From: a virus
Length of the DNA: 38,523 nucleotides
Direction: 5' to 3' (one strand)
Virus record (IMG/VR): IMGVR_UViG_3300022743_000011
Span: 1-38,523 of that record
In this document: positions 23,762 through 31,176 of the stretch, piece after piece
Layout: every line of letters begins with the position of its first letter
Position numbering within the stretch: the first letter of the stretch is position 1
Notes under the pieces: generated by a model
What the model was told of the DNA's origin: nothing
The model's database searches: none
The model's input: only the letters and a program-made list of their open reading frames with translations
Program-made: the position numbers and the translations under genes

Positions 23762-24349
23762 ATGCAAGGCCATGAAAAAAGCGTTGAAGTGTCGCATTTT
23801 GACTACATCGCACAAGCGCACGTTACCGCTTCAAGTTCGTTCTACGGCGAACGAATCCCGTTTGAACATATGAAGAAAGTTCTTAGCGAAGCTATCCGCG
23901 CGCTTGCCGAACTTGACAAAGTAAAGAAGGCATTGTTTTACGGTAAGCCGCTTGGCCTGCCTGAAAGCGAAGACAATTGCGCGGGCTTTCCTATCTGGAT
24001 TGCGAACAATTGCCGCGATGAAGATAGCGAACGTGCCGCTAATATCATTCATGGGATCATCGGCGCAGCTACCGAAACTGGCGAACTTTTGGAACTTTTG
24101 TTTGCAACCGTCATTGAAGGTAAGCCGTTTGATAGCGTCAATCTTGACGAAGAAACCGGCGATGCTTTTTGGTACTTCGCACTTCTGGCGAAGGCAAGCG
24201 GCTTCACGTTCGAAGATGCGCAGCGTAAGAACATTGCGAAGCTTCGCAAGCGTTACGGCGAAAAGTTTAGCGAATTTGACGCACTGAACCGCAATCTTAG
24301 TGCCGAACGTTCTATTCTCGAAAAGAACTTTTCTAACGAAGCCGCTTGA
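23762..24349 (+). CDS. MazG-like nucleotide pyrophosphohydrolase, 195 aa
   Basis: Core motif: HGIIGAATETGELLELLFAT, then NLDEETGDAFWYFALLAKAS, then KNIAKLRKRYGEKFSEF. This EExxE/ED pattern is the MazG family, which hydrolyses nucleoside triphosphates or alarmone-type nucleotides. Shine-Dalgarno GAAAGGAA. First gene of the rightward operon. Its TGA stop is part of the next TTGACA box. It may clear unwanted dNTPs or ppGpp. Confidence 0.75.
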   Translation: MQGHEKSVEVSHFDYIAQAHVTASSSFYGERIPFEHMKKVLSEAIRALAELDKVKKALFYGKPLGLPESEDNCAGFPIWIANNCRDEDSERAANIIHGIIGAATETGELLELLFATVIEGKPFDSVNLDEETGDAFWYFALLAKASGFTFEDAQRKNIAKLRKRYGEKFSEFDALNRNLSAERSILEKNFSNEAA

Positions 24350-24374
24350 CAACGCTTCGTAGTTGTCGTATAGT
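24346..24374 (+). promoter_or_regulatory. Near-consensus sigma70 promoter
   Basis: TTGACA (24346-24351), 17-base spacer, TATAGT (24369-24374). The MazG-like gene stops inside the -35 box. A 7-bp hairpin CCGCCGC/GCGGCGG (24385-24403) lies near the expected transcript start and could protect the 5' end. Confidence 0.8.
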
Positions 24375-24428
24375 TCGAATCAAGCCGCCGCACTTCGCGG
24401 CGGTAACAACCCTGAAAGGATAGAAGCC

Positions 24429-24869
24429 ATGTCGTTTAATGACACTGCAACGCGCGATGCAAAAATTCTTGCTTGGCAAGATAGCGTTAAGGCGCTTGCC
24501 GCCGCAAAGGATGCCGAAGCCGCGTTGCGCAAAGAAGTTCTTTCCGAATGCTACGGCTTCAACCCCGAAGCACTGCGCGAAGGTACGGAAAATGTTGAAC
24601 TTGGCAACGGCTACAAACTTAAAGCCGTTTTCAAAATTTCTTATACCTTGAACAATGCCGAAGACGGCGTAGATAAGGCGCTTTCGAAGCTGGAAAAGGC
24701 CGGGCCGGAAGGGCAGTTTATCGCGGAACGTCTTGTTCGTTGGAAGCCTGAACTTTCGGTTTCTGAATATAAGAAGCTTGACGACAAGTTTAAAAAGATC
24801 ATCAACGAAGTTCTAGTTACGAAGGAATCTACGCCTTCGCTTGAACTTGTTGCGCCGAAGTCCAAATAA
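24429..24869 (+). CDS. Conserved phage protein of unknown function, 146 aa
   Basis: ATG at 24429 (MSFNDTATRD) follows GAAAGGATAGAAGCC. N-terminal helices (DSVKALAAAKDAEAALRKEV) precede a beta segment (ENVELGNGYKLKAVFKISYT) and a C-terminal RLVRWKPELSVSEYKKLDDK, a pattern found in phage proteins near recombination and nucleotide-metabolism genes. Function unknown. A longer frame starting upstream would cross the promoter and is rejected. Confidence 0.6.
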   Translation: MSFNDTATRDAKILAWQDSVKALAAAKDAEAALRKEVLSECYGFNPEALREGTENVELGNGYKLKAVFKISYTLNNAEDGVDKALSKLEKAGPEGQFIAERLVRWKPELSVSEYKKLDDKFKKIINEVLVTKESTPSLELVAPKSK

Positions 24870-24872
24870 AAC

Positions 24873-24912
24873 TTGACAGTGGCGACAAAGTTATTTAAAG
24901 TAGCTTTGTCGC
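24873..24912 (+). promoter_or_regulatory. Promoter with inverted-repeat operator before the pentapeptide gene
   Basis: TTGACA (24873-24878), 17-base spacer, TAAAGT (24896-24901; 4 of 6 matches). An inverted repeat GCGACAAAG/CTTTGTCGC (24882-24890 and 24904-24912) overlaps it and suggests repressor control. Confidence 0.55.
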
Positions 24913-24938
24913 ACTTGAACAACTTTGGAGAATGTAAA

Positions 24939-25553
24939 ATGAAATTGTCTATCAAGTCTCGTTTTTCGGCTTCTATCCTATTTGAATTCGAAGCCGAAGA
25001 AAACAGCGTAAAAATTACGCTTGAAGCTGCGGTAAAAGCCCGCGCTAATCTTTACGGCGCTGATCTTCGCGGCGCTAATCTTTACGGCGCTTATCTTCGC
25101 GGCGCTGATCTTCGCGGCGCTGATCTTCGCGGCGCTGATCTTTACGGCGCTAATCTTTACGGCGCTTATCTTCGCGGCGCTGATCTTCGCGGCGCTGATC
25201 TTCGCGGCGCTAATCTTTACGGCGCTAATCTTTACGGCGCTGATCTTCGCGGCGCTGATCTTCGCGGCGCTTATCTTCGCGGCGCTGATCTTGACGGGGA
25301 AAAGCTTTCACAAACACCTTTGCAAGTAAATGGACTTAAATGGTTCGTTTTAATTAGCGATGGTTTCATGCGTATTGGTTGCCAACGTTATACGCATGAA
25401 GAATGGGCTAATTTCACCGATGAAGAAATTGTTAAAATGGATTTCGGCGCTTTGAAATTCTGGCGGCAATGGAAAACTTCGCTTGTCGCTATGTGTAGTG
25501 CCCACAAAAAGCAAACCGAAGTTCGAAAGGAAGAAAACAATGTTCAATCTTGA
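24939..25553 (+). CDS. Pentapeptide-repeat protein, 204 aa
   Basis: Residues 36-120 are 17 consecutive pentapeptides (ANLYG, ADLRG, AYLRG, ADLYG, ADLDG), which fold as a right-handed quadrilateral beta helix. The last ~85 residues (WFVLISDGFMRIGCQRYTHE, KFWRQWKTSLVAMCSAHKK) form a globular domain. Some pentapeptide proteins mimic DNA and inhibit gyrase, but this family's role is unknown. It has a GGAG Shine-Dalgarno (24927-24930) and a CTC at 24958, so two of the rare residual words lie at its start, suggesting recent acquisition or relaxed selection. Confidence 0.8.
   Translation: MKLSIKSRFSASILFEFEAEENSVKITLEAAVKARANLYGADLRGANLYGAYLRGADLRGADLRGADLYGANLYGAYLRGADLRGADLRGANLYGANLYGADLRGADLRGAYLRGADLDGEKLSQTPLQVNGLKWFVLISDGFMRIGCQRYTHEEWANFTDEEIVKMDFGALKFWRQWKTSLVAMCSAHKKQTEVRKEENNVQS
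25044..25298 (+). repeat. 17 tandem 15-bp repeats coding the pentapeptides
   Basis: Near-identical 15-mers such as GCTGATCTTCGCGGC with third- and second-position variants. Tandem units may change number by slippage. Confidence 0.9.
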
Positions 25554-26208
25554 CTTCAAAAACGCAAAGGTGCAAATCGTTTGGGCAACGCCGAACGCAG
25601 ATCAACTTATTGCCGATATGGCGCGCGTATCTGCGCCCGAAAACATCGGTAACAATCCTGTCAATTTGATTGGCTATCTAATCCGCGAGCGTCATTGGTC
25701 GCCGTTCGAAATGGTTAATATGTGCGTAGGCTTCGTAACTACGCGCGATATTGGGCGGCAAATTTTGCGGCACCAACTTAAACCGCAAGAATTTTCGCAA
25801 CGTTACGCCGATGTTCGCAAACTTGGCGGGCCGATTTTTCGCGAAGCACGTTTGCAAGACTTGAAGAACCGGCAAAATTCTTTTGAAACCGATAACGAAG
25901 AATTGGCGAATTGGTGGCTTGCAGCGCAGGCCGAAAACTGGAACAATGTCGTTCGTATCTATGACGAAGCATTGAAGCGCGGTATTGCAAAGGAAGTTGC
26001 GCGCGCAATCATGCCAGAAGGCAACACCCCTACGCTAATGTTCTTTAACGGATACATTCGCAACTGGCTTCACTTCTGCGAACTTCGAACAGGCAACGGA
26101 ACCCAAAAAGAATGTATCGAAGTAGCTAAAAGCGTGTATAATGAACTTCGCAAAGTTGTTCCGCATACATGCGAAGCATTCGAACGTTTTTACAAGGTGG
26201 AAGCATGA
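25540..26208 (+). CDS. thyX: Flavin-dependent thymidylate synthase ThyX, 222 aa
   Basis: ThyX signature ILRHQLKPQEFSQRY at residues 75-89, with SAPENIGNN near 31 and GNTPTLMFFNGYIRNW near 165. It makes dTMP from dUMP using FAD and methylene-THF. The usual RHR-x7-S reads RHQ-x6-S here: third residue Gln and one residue shorter. ATG at 25540 (GAAAGGAAG upstream) overlaps the pentapeptide gene by 14 bases. A rare GAG Glu codon is at 25687. Confidence 0.85.
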   Translation: MFNLDFKNAKVQIVWATPNADQLIADMARVSAPENIGNNPVNLIGYLIRERHWSPFEMVNMCVGFVTTRDIGRQILRHQLKPQEFSQRYADVRKLGGPIFREARLQDLKNRQNSFETDNEELANWWLAAQAENWNNVVRIYDEALKRGIAKEVARAIMPEGNTPTLMFFNGYIRNWLHFCELRTGNGTQKECIEVAKSVYNELRKVVPHTCEAFERFYKVEA

Positions 26209-26882
26209 ACATAAACCAACTAAAGCCAGCTTCCCAACTGGCGCAACGCTTCGGCGTTAAGGCGTTGGCCTACGGCGGGCCGGGCACCGGCAAAACGCCG
26301 ATGATTAACACCGCGCCGCGCCCGGTTCTTTGTGTCGTTGAACCCGGCATGTTGTCTATGCGAACTTCGAACGTTCCGGCATGGGAAGCATACGATGCGC
26401 CGAAGATTGATGAATTCTTTAAATGGCTTTTCACTTCCAACGAAGCGCGTAACTTCGATACTGTAGGCATTGATTCAATTTCGCAGCTTGCCGAAATTAT
26501 CCTTACCGAAGAATTGAAGCGAAACAAAGACGGAAGGCGCGCTTATGGCGAAATGTCACGCCGCGTTATGGAAATTGTAAATGCGCTTTATTACCTGCCG
26601 CAAAAGCATATTTATTTGATAGGTAAGCAAGCCGTAGCCGATGAAGGCGGTATAATGCGTAAGAAGCCGTATTTTCCCGGCCAAGATTTGAACGTAAAAA
26701 TTCCGCATATGTACGATGAAATTTTGCACATTGGACAAGCGAACATTCCGGGCCAAGCTAAACCCGTTGTAGCTATCCGAACTGCGGAAACGTTTGATAT
26801 AATGGCGCGGGATCGTTCGGGGCGATTGGCCGAACTTGAACCGCCGGATTTAACGGCGCTGTTTAATAAAGCAATGTCTTAA
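26205..26882 (+). CDS. Sak4-like RecA-fold ATPase, 225 aa
   Basis: Overlaps the thyX stop (ATGA). Walker A GGPGTGKT near residue 26, TVGIDSISQLAE near 86 (Walker B-like), and HIYLIGKQAVADEGG near 135. This is the Rad51/RecA-fold single-strand annealing recombinase type (Sak4) found beside phage SSB genes. It likely promotes recombination together with the SSB-like protein. A generic AAA ATPase is the alternative. Confidence 0.7.
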   Translation: MNINQLKPASQLAQRFGVKALAYGGPGTGKTPMINTAPRPVLCVVEPGMLSMRTSNVPAWEAYDAPKIDEFFKWLFTSNEARNFDTVGIDSISQLAEIILTEELKRNKDGRRAYGEMSRRVMEIVNALYYLPQKHIYLIGKQAVADEGGIMRKKPYFPGQDLNVKIPHMYDEILHIGQANIPGQAKPVVAIRTAETFDIMARDRSGRLAELEPPDLTALFNKAMS

Positions 26883-26889
26883 CGAATTT

Positions 26890-26974
26890 GCCCGCATGGT
26901 GGAACAGGTAGACACAACAGACTTAAAATCTGTCGCTTTCGGGCGTATCGGTTCGAATCCGATTGCGGGCACCA
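26890..26974 (+). tRNA. tRNA-Leu(UAA), CCA encoded
   Basis: Acceptor GCCCGCA pairs with TGCGGGC, then A and encoded CCA. Anticodon stem ACAGA/TCTGT surrounds loop CTTAAAA (anticodon TAA); a long variable arm makes it class II. T-loop GTTCGAATC is standard. It reads UUA and UUG, Leu codons that replace CTC. It lies seven bases after the Sak4-like gene and 60 bases before the SSB-like gene. Confidence 0.93.
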
Positions 26975-27034
26975 AAGAAACGGCATATCCGGCAGGCCGT
27001 CAATTGCCGGAACTTTTGCAAAAGGTGAATTAAC

Positions 27035-27778
27035 ATGGCTCAATTGATCCAAGCTTTTAACGCACAACAATTCGATCCTACGCAGGGCGTAGGCGGTTTG
27101 CCGATTGGTAAGCATCCGGTAATTGTTGATTCTTCCGAAGTTAAGCCGAACAAGGAAAACAACGGCGGTTATCTTCAACTTAACTTGAAGATTATTGACG
27201 GCCCGCAAACCGGCACCGTTGGCGCGTATCGTCTGAATCTTTATCATAGCAATCAACAAACTGTTGAAATTGCGCATCGTCAGCTTTCCGCAGTTTGCCA
27301 CGTTACCGGCGTATTCATGCTGCAAGATTCGGCGCAATTGCATAACATCCCGTTTATTGTGGAAGTTGGCCCACAAAAGAACGATGCGCAATATACCGAA
27401 GTTAAGAAGGTGTTTGACATTAACGGCAACGAACCGGGCAAGGCGGGCCAAGGCCACGCCCCGGCGCAACCCGCCGCAGCCGCCCCGCAAGGCTTCGCCC
27501 AACAGCAGCCGCAGCAACAACCCCAACAGCCGCCCGCACAAGCCGCTTGGGGCGCACCGGCAGGCCAGCAGCAAACCCCGCAGGCTGCGCCGCAAGGTAA
27601 CGCCCCGGCTTGGGGTCAGCAGCCCGCCCAACAGCCCGCAGCGGCCCCCGCTGGTGCGCCTGCATGGGGTAATCAGCAAGCCCCGGCCCAACAGCCGCCC
27701 GCACAGCAACCCGCCGCCGCTGGCTGGCAACAGGGCGCAGCCCCCGCAGGCGCTAACCCGCCTTGGGGCCAACGTTAA
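27035..27778 (+). CDS. SSB-like ssDNA-binding protein with Pro/Gln/Ala tail, 247 aa
   Basis: Residues 1-135 have an OB-fold-like pattern related to phage DUF669 proteins: LPIGKHPVIVDSSEVKPNKE, GGYLQLNLKIIDGPQTG and HRQLSAVCHVTGVFML. The tail (about 145-247) is Pro/Gln/Ala/Gly-rich with W motifs (AAWGAP, APAWGQQ, NPPWGQR). It lacks the acidic DDIPF tip normal for bacterial SSBs; that tip is present on the clamp-like protein at 31151. Shine-Dalgarno AAAGGTG. Confidence 0.7.
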   Translation: MAQLIQAFNAQQFDPTQGVGGLPIGKHPVIVDSSEVKPNKENNGGYLQLNLKIIDGPQTGTVGAYRLNLYHSNQQTVEIAHRQLSAVCHVTGVFMLQDSAQLHNIPFIVEVGPQKNDAQYTEVKKVFDINGNEPGKAGQGHAPAQPAAAAPQGFAQQQPQQQPQQPPAQAAWGAPAGQQQTPQAAPQGNAPAWGQQPAQQPAAAPAGAPAWGNQQAPAQQPPAQQPAAAGWQQGAAPAGANPPWGQR

Positions 27779-27790
27779 GCCGTAGTTATA

Positions 27791-27815
27791 GCCGGGGCTT
27801 CGGCCCCGGTTTTTA
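27791..27815 (+). terminator. Terminator with UUCG tetraloop after the SSB-like gene
   Basis: CCGGGGC, TTCG, GCCCCGG, then TTTTT (27792-27814). It may limit read-through from the tRNA/SSB block to the nuclease block. Confidence 0.9.
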
Positions 27816-27844
27816 CAAGGGTTGTTGAATGGGGTTTAGCAAGA

Positions 27845-28345
27845 ATGGCGGGAATAGAAAACGCTTTACCGCCGCCTTCCAACTGCGACAATTGCCGAAG
27901 TTCTAACGTTGAATTAATAACCAACGAAAAGATTTACGGAAGGCAGTTAGGAAAATGGCCGTATGTTTATCGTTGCACCGACTGTAATTCTACTGTTGGT
28001 TGCCATCCGAACACCTTTCTTCCGCTTGGACGAATGGCGGATAGACAAACGCGCCAATTGCGCAAAGAAGCGCATGTTGCTTTCGATAGACTTTGGCGCG
28101 AAGGTTTATTTTCGCGTTCAATGGCTTATCGTTGGCTAGCAGAAGAACTAGGAATTCCGTTTGATAGTTGTCATATTTCTTGGCTAACAAAGAAACAGCT
28201 TAGAACAACTATCAAAGTTTCAACCGTATATTTTTCGGAACGCGAACATATCGCGGCCCGGCGAAAGGAAAGACGCGATGCAACCCGAACAAGACAACGC
28301 GAATACGAAAAAAAGCGAATCCGATTGCGGAAAACAGGCAGTTGA
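27845..28345 (+). CDS. Zinc-finger-containing protein, 166 aa
   Basis: N-terminal CDNCRSSNVELI and RCTDCNSTVGCHPNTFLPLG form a four-Cys finger of the DUF3268-like type. A basic helical region follows, and a C-terminus rich in Arg/Lys (RKERRDATRTRQREYEKKRI). It looks like a nucleic-acid-binding protein. It overlaps the Cas4-like gene by 68 bases. Role unknown; a DNA-binding partner of the nuclease is possible. Confidence 0.65.
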   Translation: MAGIENALPPPSNCDNCRSSNVELITNEKIYGRQLGKWPYVYRCTDCNSTVGCHPNTFLPLGRMADRQTRQLRKEAHVAFDRLWREGLFSRSMAYRWLAEELGIPFDSCHISWLTKKQLRTTIKVSTVYFSEREHIAARRKERRDATRTRQREYEKKRIRLRKTGS

Positions 28346-29222
28346 TTTAGCCGCGCCCGGCGTAGCTAAGGCACTGGCTAAACGTGTTCTTGAAGACATT
28401 GATAATTATTGTTCTACCGAATATGACGGCGGGCCGCGCTGGCATTTGGGCGCGTCTTTAATCGGGCACGATTGCAAGCGTTATCTTTGGTATATTTTCC
28501 GTTGGTGTTTTCATAAAAAACACGATGGACGGCAACAACGTTTGTTCAATCGTGGGCACCGTGAAGAAGAACGTTTTGTTGAATGGCTGCGCGGTATCGG
28601 CTGCGAAGTTTGGGAATTCCAACAAGACGGAAAAAGCCAATGGAAGATTAGCGGGGCGCAAGGCCATTTCGGCGGATCGCTTGATGGTATCGCAAAGCTT
28701 CCGCCGCAATACGGCATTGAAGAACCTGTTTTGTTGGAGTTTAAAACCAATGGCACCGGCCAAGGTTTCAACAAGCTTAACGCCGATGGTATGGCAGTTG
28801 CCAAGCCGCAGCATTTCGCGCAAACTTCAACATATGGTTACAAGTATAATTTCCGCTACGTTCTTTATTTGAACATCAATAAGAACGATGATAGCTTGCA
28901 TGTTGAAGTTGTGCCGCTGGATCATAAGCTAGGGCAACAAATGGAATTGAAAGCGGAACAAATCATTTTTTCGAAAGAACCGCCAGCGCGACTATCCAAC
29001 AACGCAACCTTTAAAGATTGCAGTTGGTGCGATATGAAGGAACTTTGCCACGGTAATAAAAAACCGGAAAAGAATTGCCGTAGCTGTTCCTATGCAATCC
29101 CGGTTGAAAATGGCGAATGGTTTTGTTCCTTGCCTGCCCACAATAGCAACATACCGCGCGAATTTATCGAAGCCCGCACCGGCTGCGATAGTTGGAACCC
29201 AATTACAGGAAGTGACAAGTAA
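28278..29222 (+). CDS. Cas4/RecB-like PD-(D/E)XK nuclease, 314 aa
   Basis: Nuclease core: FGGSLDGIAKLP then PVLLEFKTNG near residues 130-160 (D...E-x-K), with a downstream QTSTYGYKYNFRYVLY segment. A C-terminal Cys cluster (CSWCDMKELCHG, CRSCSYA) fits a zinc or iron-sulfur site, as in Cas4/AddB-type exonucleases. The catalytic Glu uses GAG (28737), one of the very few GAG codons. Shine-Dalgarno GAAAGGAA. Its stop overlaps the helicase start. Confidence 0.75.
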   Translation: MQPEQDNANTKKSESDCGKQAVDLAAPGVAKALAKRVLEDIDNYCSTEYDGGPRWHLGASLIGHDCKRYLWYIFRWCFHKKHDGRQQRLFNRGHREEERFVEWLRGIGCEVWEFQQDGKSQWKISGAQGHFGGSLDGIAKLPPQYGIEEPVLLEFKTNGTGQGFNKLNADGMAVAKPQHFAQTSTYGYKYNFRYVLYLNINKNDDSLHVEVVPLDHKLGQQMELKAEQIIFSKEPPARLSNNATFKDCSWCDMKELCHGNKKPEKNCRSCSYAIPVENGEWFCSLPAHNSNIPREFIEARTGCDSWNPITGSDK

Positions 29223-30850
29223 TGTTTGCCGAACGTTGGTATCAGTCCGAAGCCGAATTTGCCATTTATGAATATTTCCGGCAAGGCAATATCGGTAATC
29301 CGATTGTTGCAATGCCTACCGGAACAGGCAAAAGCGTTGTTATTGGTAACTTCGTTCGGCGCATTTTTGAACATTGGCCGAATCAGCGCGTTATGATGCT
29401 AACGCACGTTAAAGAACTTATTGAACAAAACGCCGAAAAGCTAATTAAAATTTGGCCTACTGCGCCAATTGGTATTTATTCCGCAGGCTTAAAAAGCCGC
29501 GATATGATTATGCCGATTGTGTTTGGCGGCGTTCAATCTGTAGCCAAGGCAATTAAGCGCAGTGAAACAGACGTAGCAACGCCGCCGCATTTGCGGCATT
29601 TCGGCTGGCGCGATTTGATTCTTATTGACGAATGCCATTTGTTAAGCCCTAGCGAAGATACAACGTATCAATATGTTATTTCTGAATTGAAGAAGATTAA
29701 CCCGCATTTAAAGGTTATCGGATTCAGTGCAACGCCTTATCGCTTAAAGCAAGGTATGCTTACCGATGAAGGTTTATTTACCGATGTTTGTTATGATATT
29801 ACAGGCATTGAAGCTTTTAACCGATTGATTGCGGAAGGTTATCTTGCGCCGCTTATTCCGAAGCGAACGCTTACGGAAATTGACGTTTCGAATATAAGCA
29901 TGTCGGGCGGCGATTTCAACGGAAAGCAATTGCAAGACGCAGTTGATAAAGACGAAATTACATATGCCGCAGTTAAAGAAATTGTTGAACAAGGCTATAA
30001 CCGCCGTAGCTGGCTAATCTTTGCTTCCGGCGTAGAAAATAGCGAACACGTTTCGGCAATGTTGCAAAGCTTCGGCATACCTGCCGCTGCTAGTCATTCG
30101 AAGTTGTCAGGCGCAGAAAACGATAGCCGAATTGCAGCATTTAAACGCGGCGAACTTCGCGCTTTGGTCAATAACAACAAGCTTACAACCGGCTTCGACC
30201 ATCCCCCGATTGATTTAATTGGAATGCTTCGGCCTACTATGTCGCCGGGGCTTTGGGTGCAAATGCTAGGCCGTGGAACGCGCCCTTCGCCAGATACGCA
30301 AAAGGAAAATTGCCTTGTTCTTGATTTCGCAGGTAATACCCGAAGGCTTGGCCCTATCAATGATCCAGTGAAGCCGCGTAAGCCCGGCAAAGGTGGCCCC
30401 GGCGAAGTGCCCGTTCGAATCTGCGACCATTGCGGGGTTTATAACCATGCCGCCGCGCGCTATTGCGTCAATTGCGGGGCTGAATTCAAGTTTGAAACGA
30501 AGTTGTTTGAAACCGCAAGCGAAGCGCAACTTCTGCGAAGTGATTTGCCAGTTGTTGAATATTTCCCCGTTCAACGTGTTCTTTACAACTTGCACGAAAA
30601 AGAAGGTTCGCCAGCTTCAATTAAAGTTTCGTACTTCTGCGGCTTTCAAATGTTCAACGAATGGATTTGCCTTGAACATAAAGGAATGCCAGCGAAAAAG
30701 GCGCGCGATTGGTGGCGGCAAAGACACGCCGAAGAACCGCCAGAAACAACCGCCGAAGCTTTGCAACGTGTTAGCGAATTGCGTATGCCGTCAAGGCTTC
30801 GCGTATGGACTAACAAGAAATTTCCCGAAGTGTTATCATACGAATTTTGA
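29222..30850 (+). CDS. SF2 DEAD/H-box helicase with C-terminal zinc ribbon, 542 aa
   Basis: Walker A MPTGTGKS (32-38), LILIDECHLL near 137 (DECH), FSATPYR near 165, and motif VI QMLGRGTRPS near 350. The C-terminal CDHCGVYNHAAARYCVNCGA is a four-Cys ribbon near residue 405. Such phage helicases resemble RecG/UvsW-type branch-migration enzymes or helicases working with Cas4-like nucleases. It starts on the stop of the nuclease gene (TAATG). Confidence 0.85.
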   Translation: MFAERWYQSEAEFAIYEYFRQGNIGNPIVAMPTGTGKSVVIGNFVRRIFEHWPNQRVMMLTHVKELIEQNAEKLIKIWPTAPIGIYSAGLKSRDMIMPIVFGGVQSVAKAIKRSETDVATPPHLRHFGWRDLILIDECHLLSPSEDTTYQYVISELKKINPHLKVIGFSATPYRLKQGMLTDEGLFTDVCYDITGIEAFNRLIAEGYLAPLIPKRTLTEIDVSNISMSGGDFNGKQLQDAVDKDEITYAAVKEIVEQGYNRRSWLIFASGVENSEHVSAMLQSFGIPAAASHSKLSGAENDSRIAAFKRGELRALVNNNKLTTGFDHPPIDLIGMLRPTMSPGLWVQMLGRGTRPSPDTQKENCLVLDFAGNTRRLGPINDPVKPRKPGKGGPGEVPVRICDHCGVYNHAAARYCVNCGAEFKFETKLFETASEAQLLRSDLPVVEYFPVQRVLYNLHEKEGSPASIKVSYFCGFQMFNEWICLEHKGMPAKKARDWWRQRHAEEPPETTAEALQRVSELRMPSRLRVWTNKKFPEVLSYEF

Positions 30851-30861
30851 AAAGGTTTAAA

Positions 30862-31176
30862 ATGTGCAAATGTACGCCAAATATTAGAACGCCGTTTTGC
30901 GGCAAACCCGGTTGCGAATGGCCCGGCAAAAAGCCGGAAGGGGTGCGCGTGTCGCCAGATTCGAACGTTGAAAAGAACCGCGAAATGCTTTTGCAACGTT
31001 CTATCGTAGGGCTTGCAAAATATGGCGTAACAACCGACAATAACCCGCTTTCGCTGCGCGAATGGTTGCAACATGCGTTAGAAGAAGCCCTTGATATGGC
31101 AAACTATCTTCAAGCGGCTATTTCCAAGCTTGACGCGGAAAGGAATGAACATGGCAACAATGACAAGGGCGCGTAA
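30862..31176 (+). CDS. Conserved small phage protein (MazG-like helical), 104 aa
   Basis: ATG at 30862 (MCKCTPNIRT). It has an N-terminal Cys cluster (CKCTPN...CGKPGC) and a C-terminal segment LLQRSIVGLAKYGVTTDNNP followed by LREWLQHALEEALDMANYLQ, a helical EExxD pattern like all-alpha NTP pyrophosphatases. Overlaps the clamp-like gene. Function unknown. Confidence 0.6.
   Translation: MCKCTPNIRTPFCGKPGCEWPGKKPEGVRVSPDSNVEKNREMLLQRSIVGLAKYGVTTDNNPLSLREWLQHALEEALDMANYLQAAISKLDAERNEHGNNDKGA

Noticed and set aside
23410-23763. 117-residue version of the HTH protein
   Set aside because: The extra N-terminus runs through the promoter and operator region and lacks a start signal.
24363-24428. Upstream start for the 146-aa gene
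   Set aside because: It would begin inside the -10 box and hairpin; GAAAGGATAG at 24414-24423 fits the ATG at 24429.
25044-25298. CRISPR-like array
   Set aside because: The units are contiguous 15-mers with no spacers and translate as pentapeptides.
26879-27772. 297-codon open frame on the minus strand
   Set aside because: Antisense to the SSB-like gene and its low-complexity tail; no start signal and no family features.
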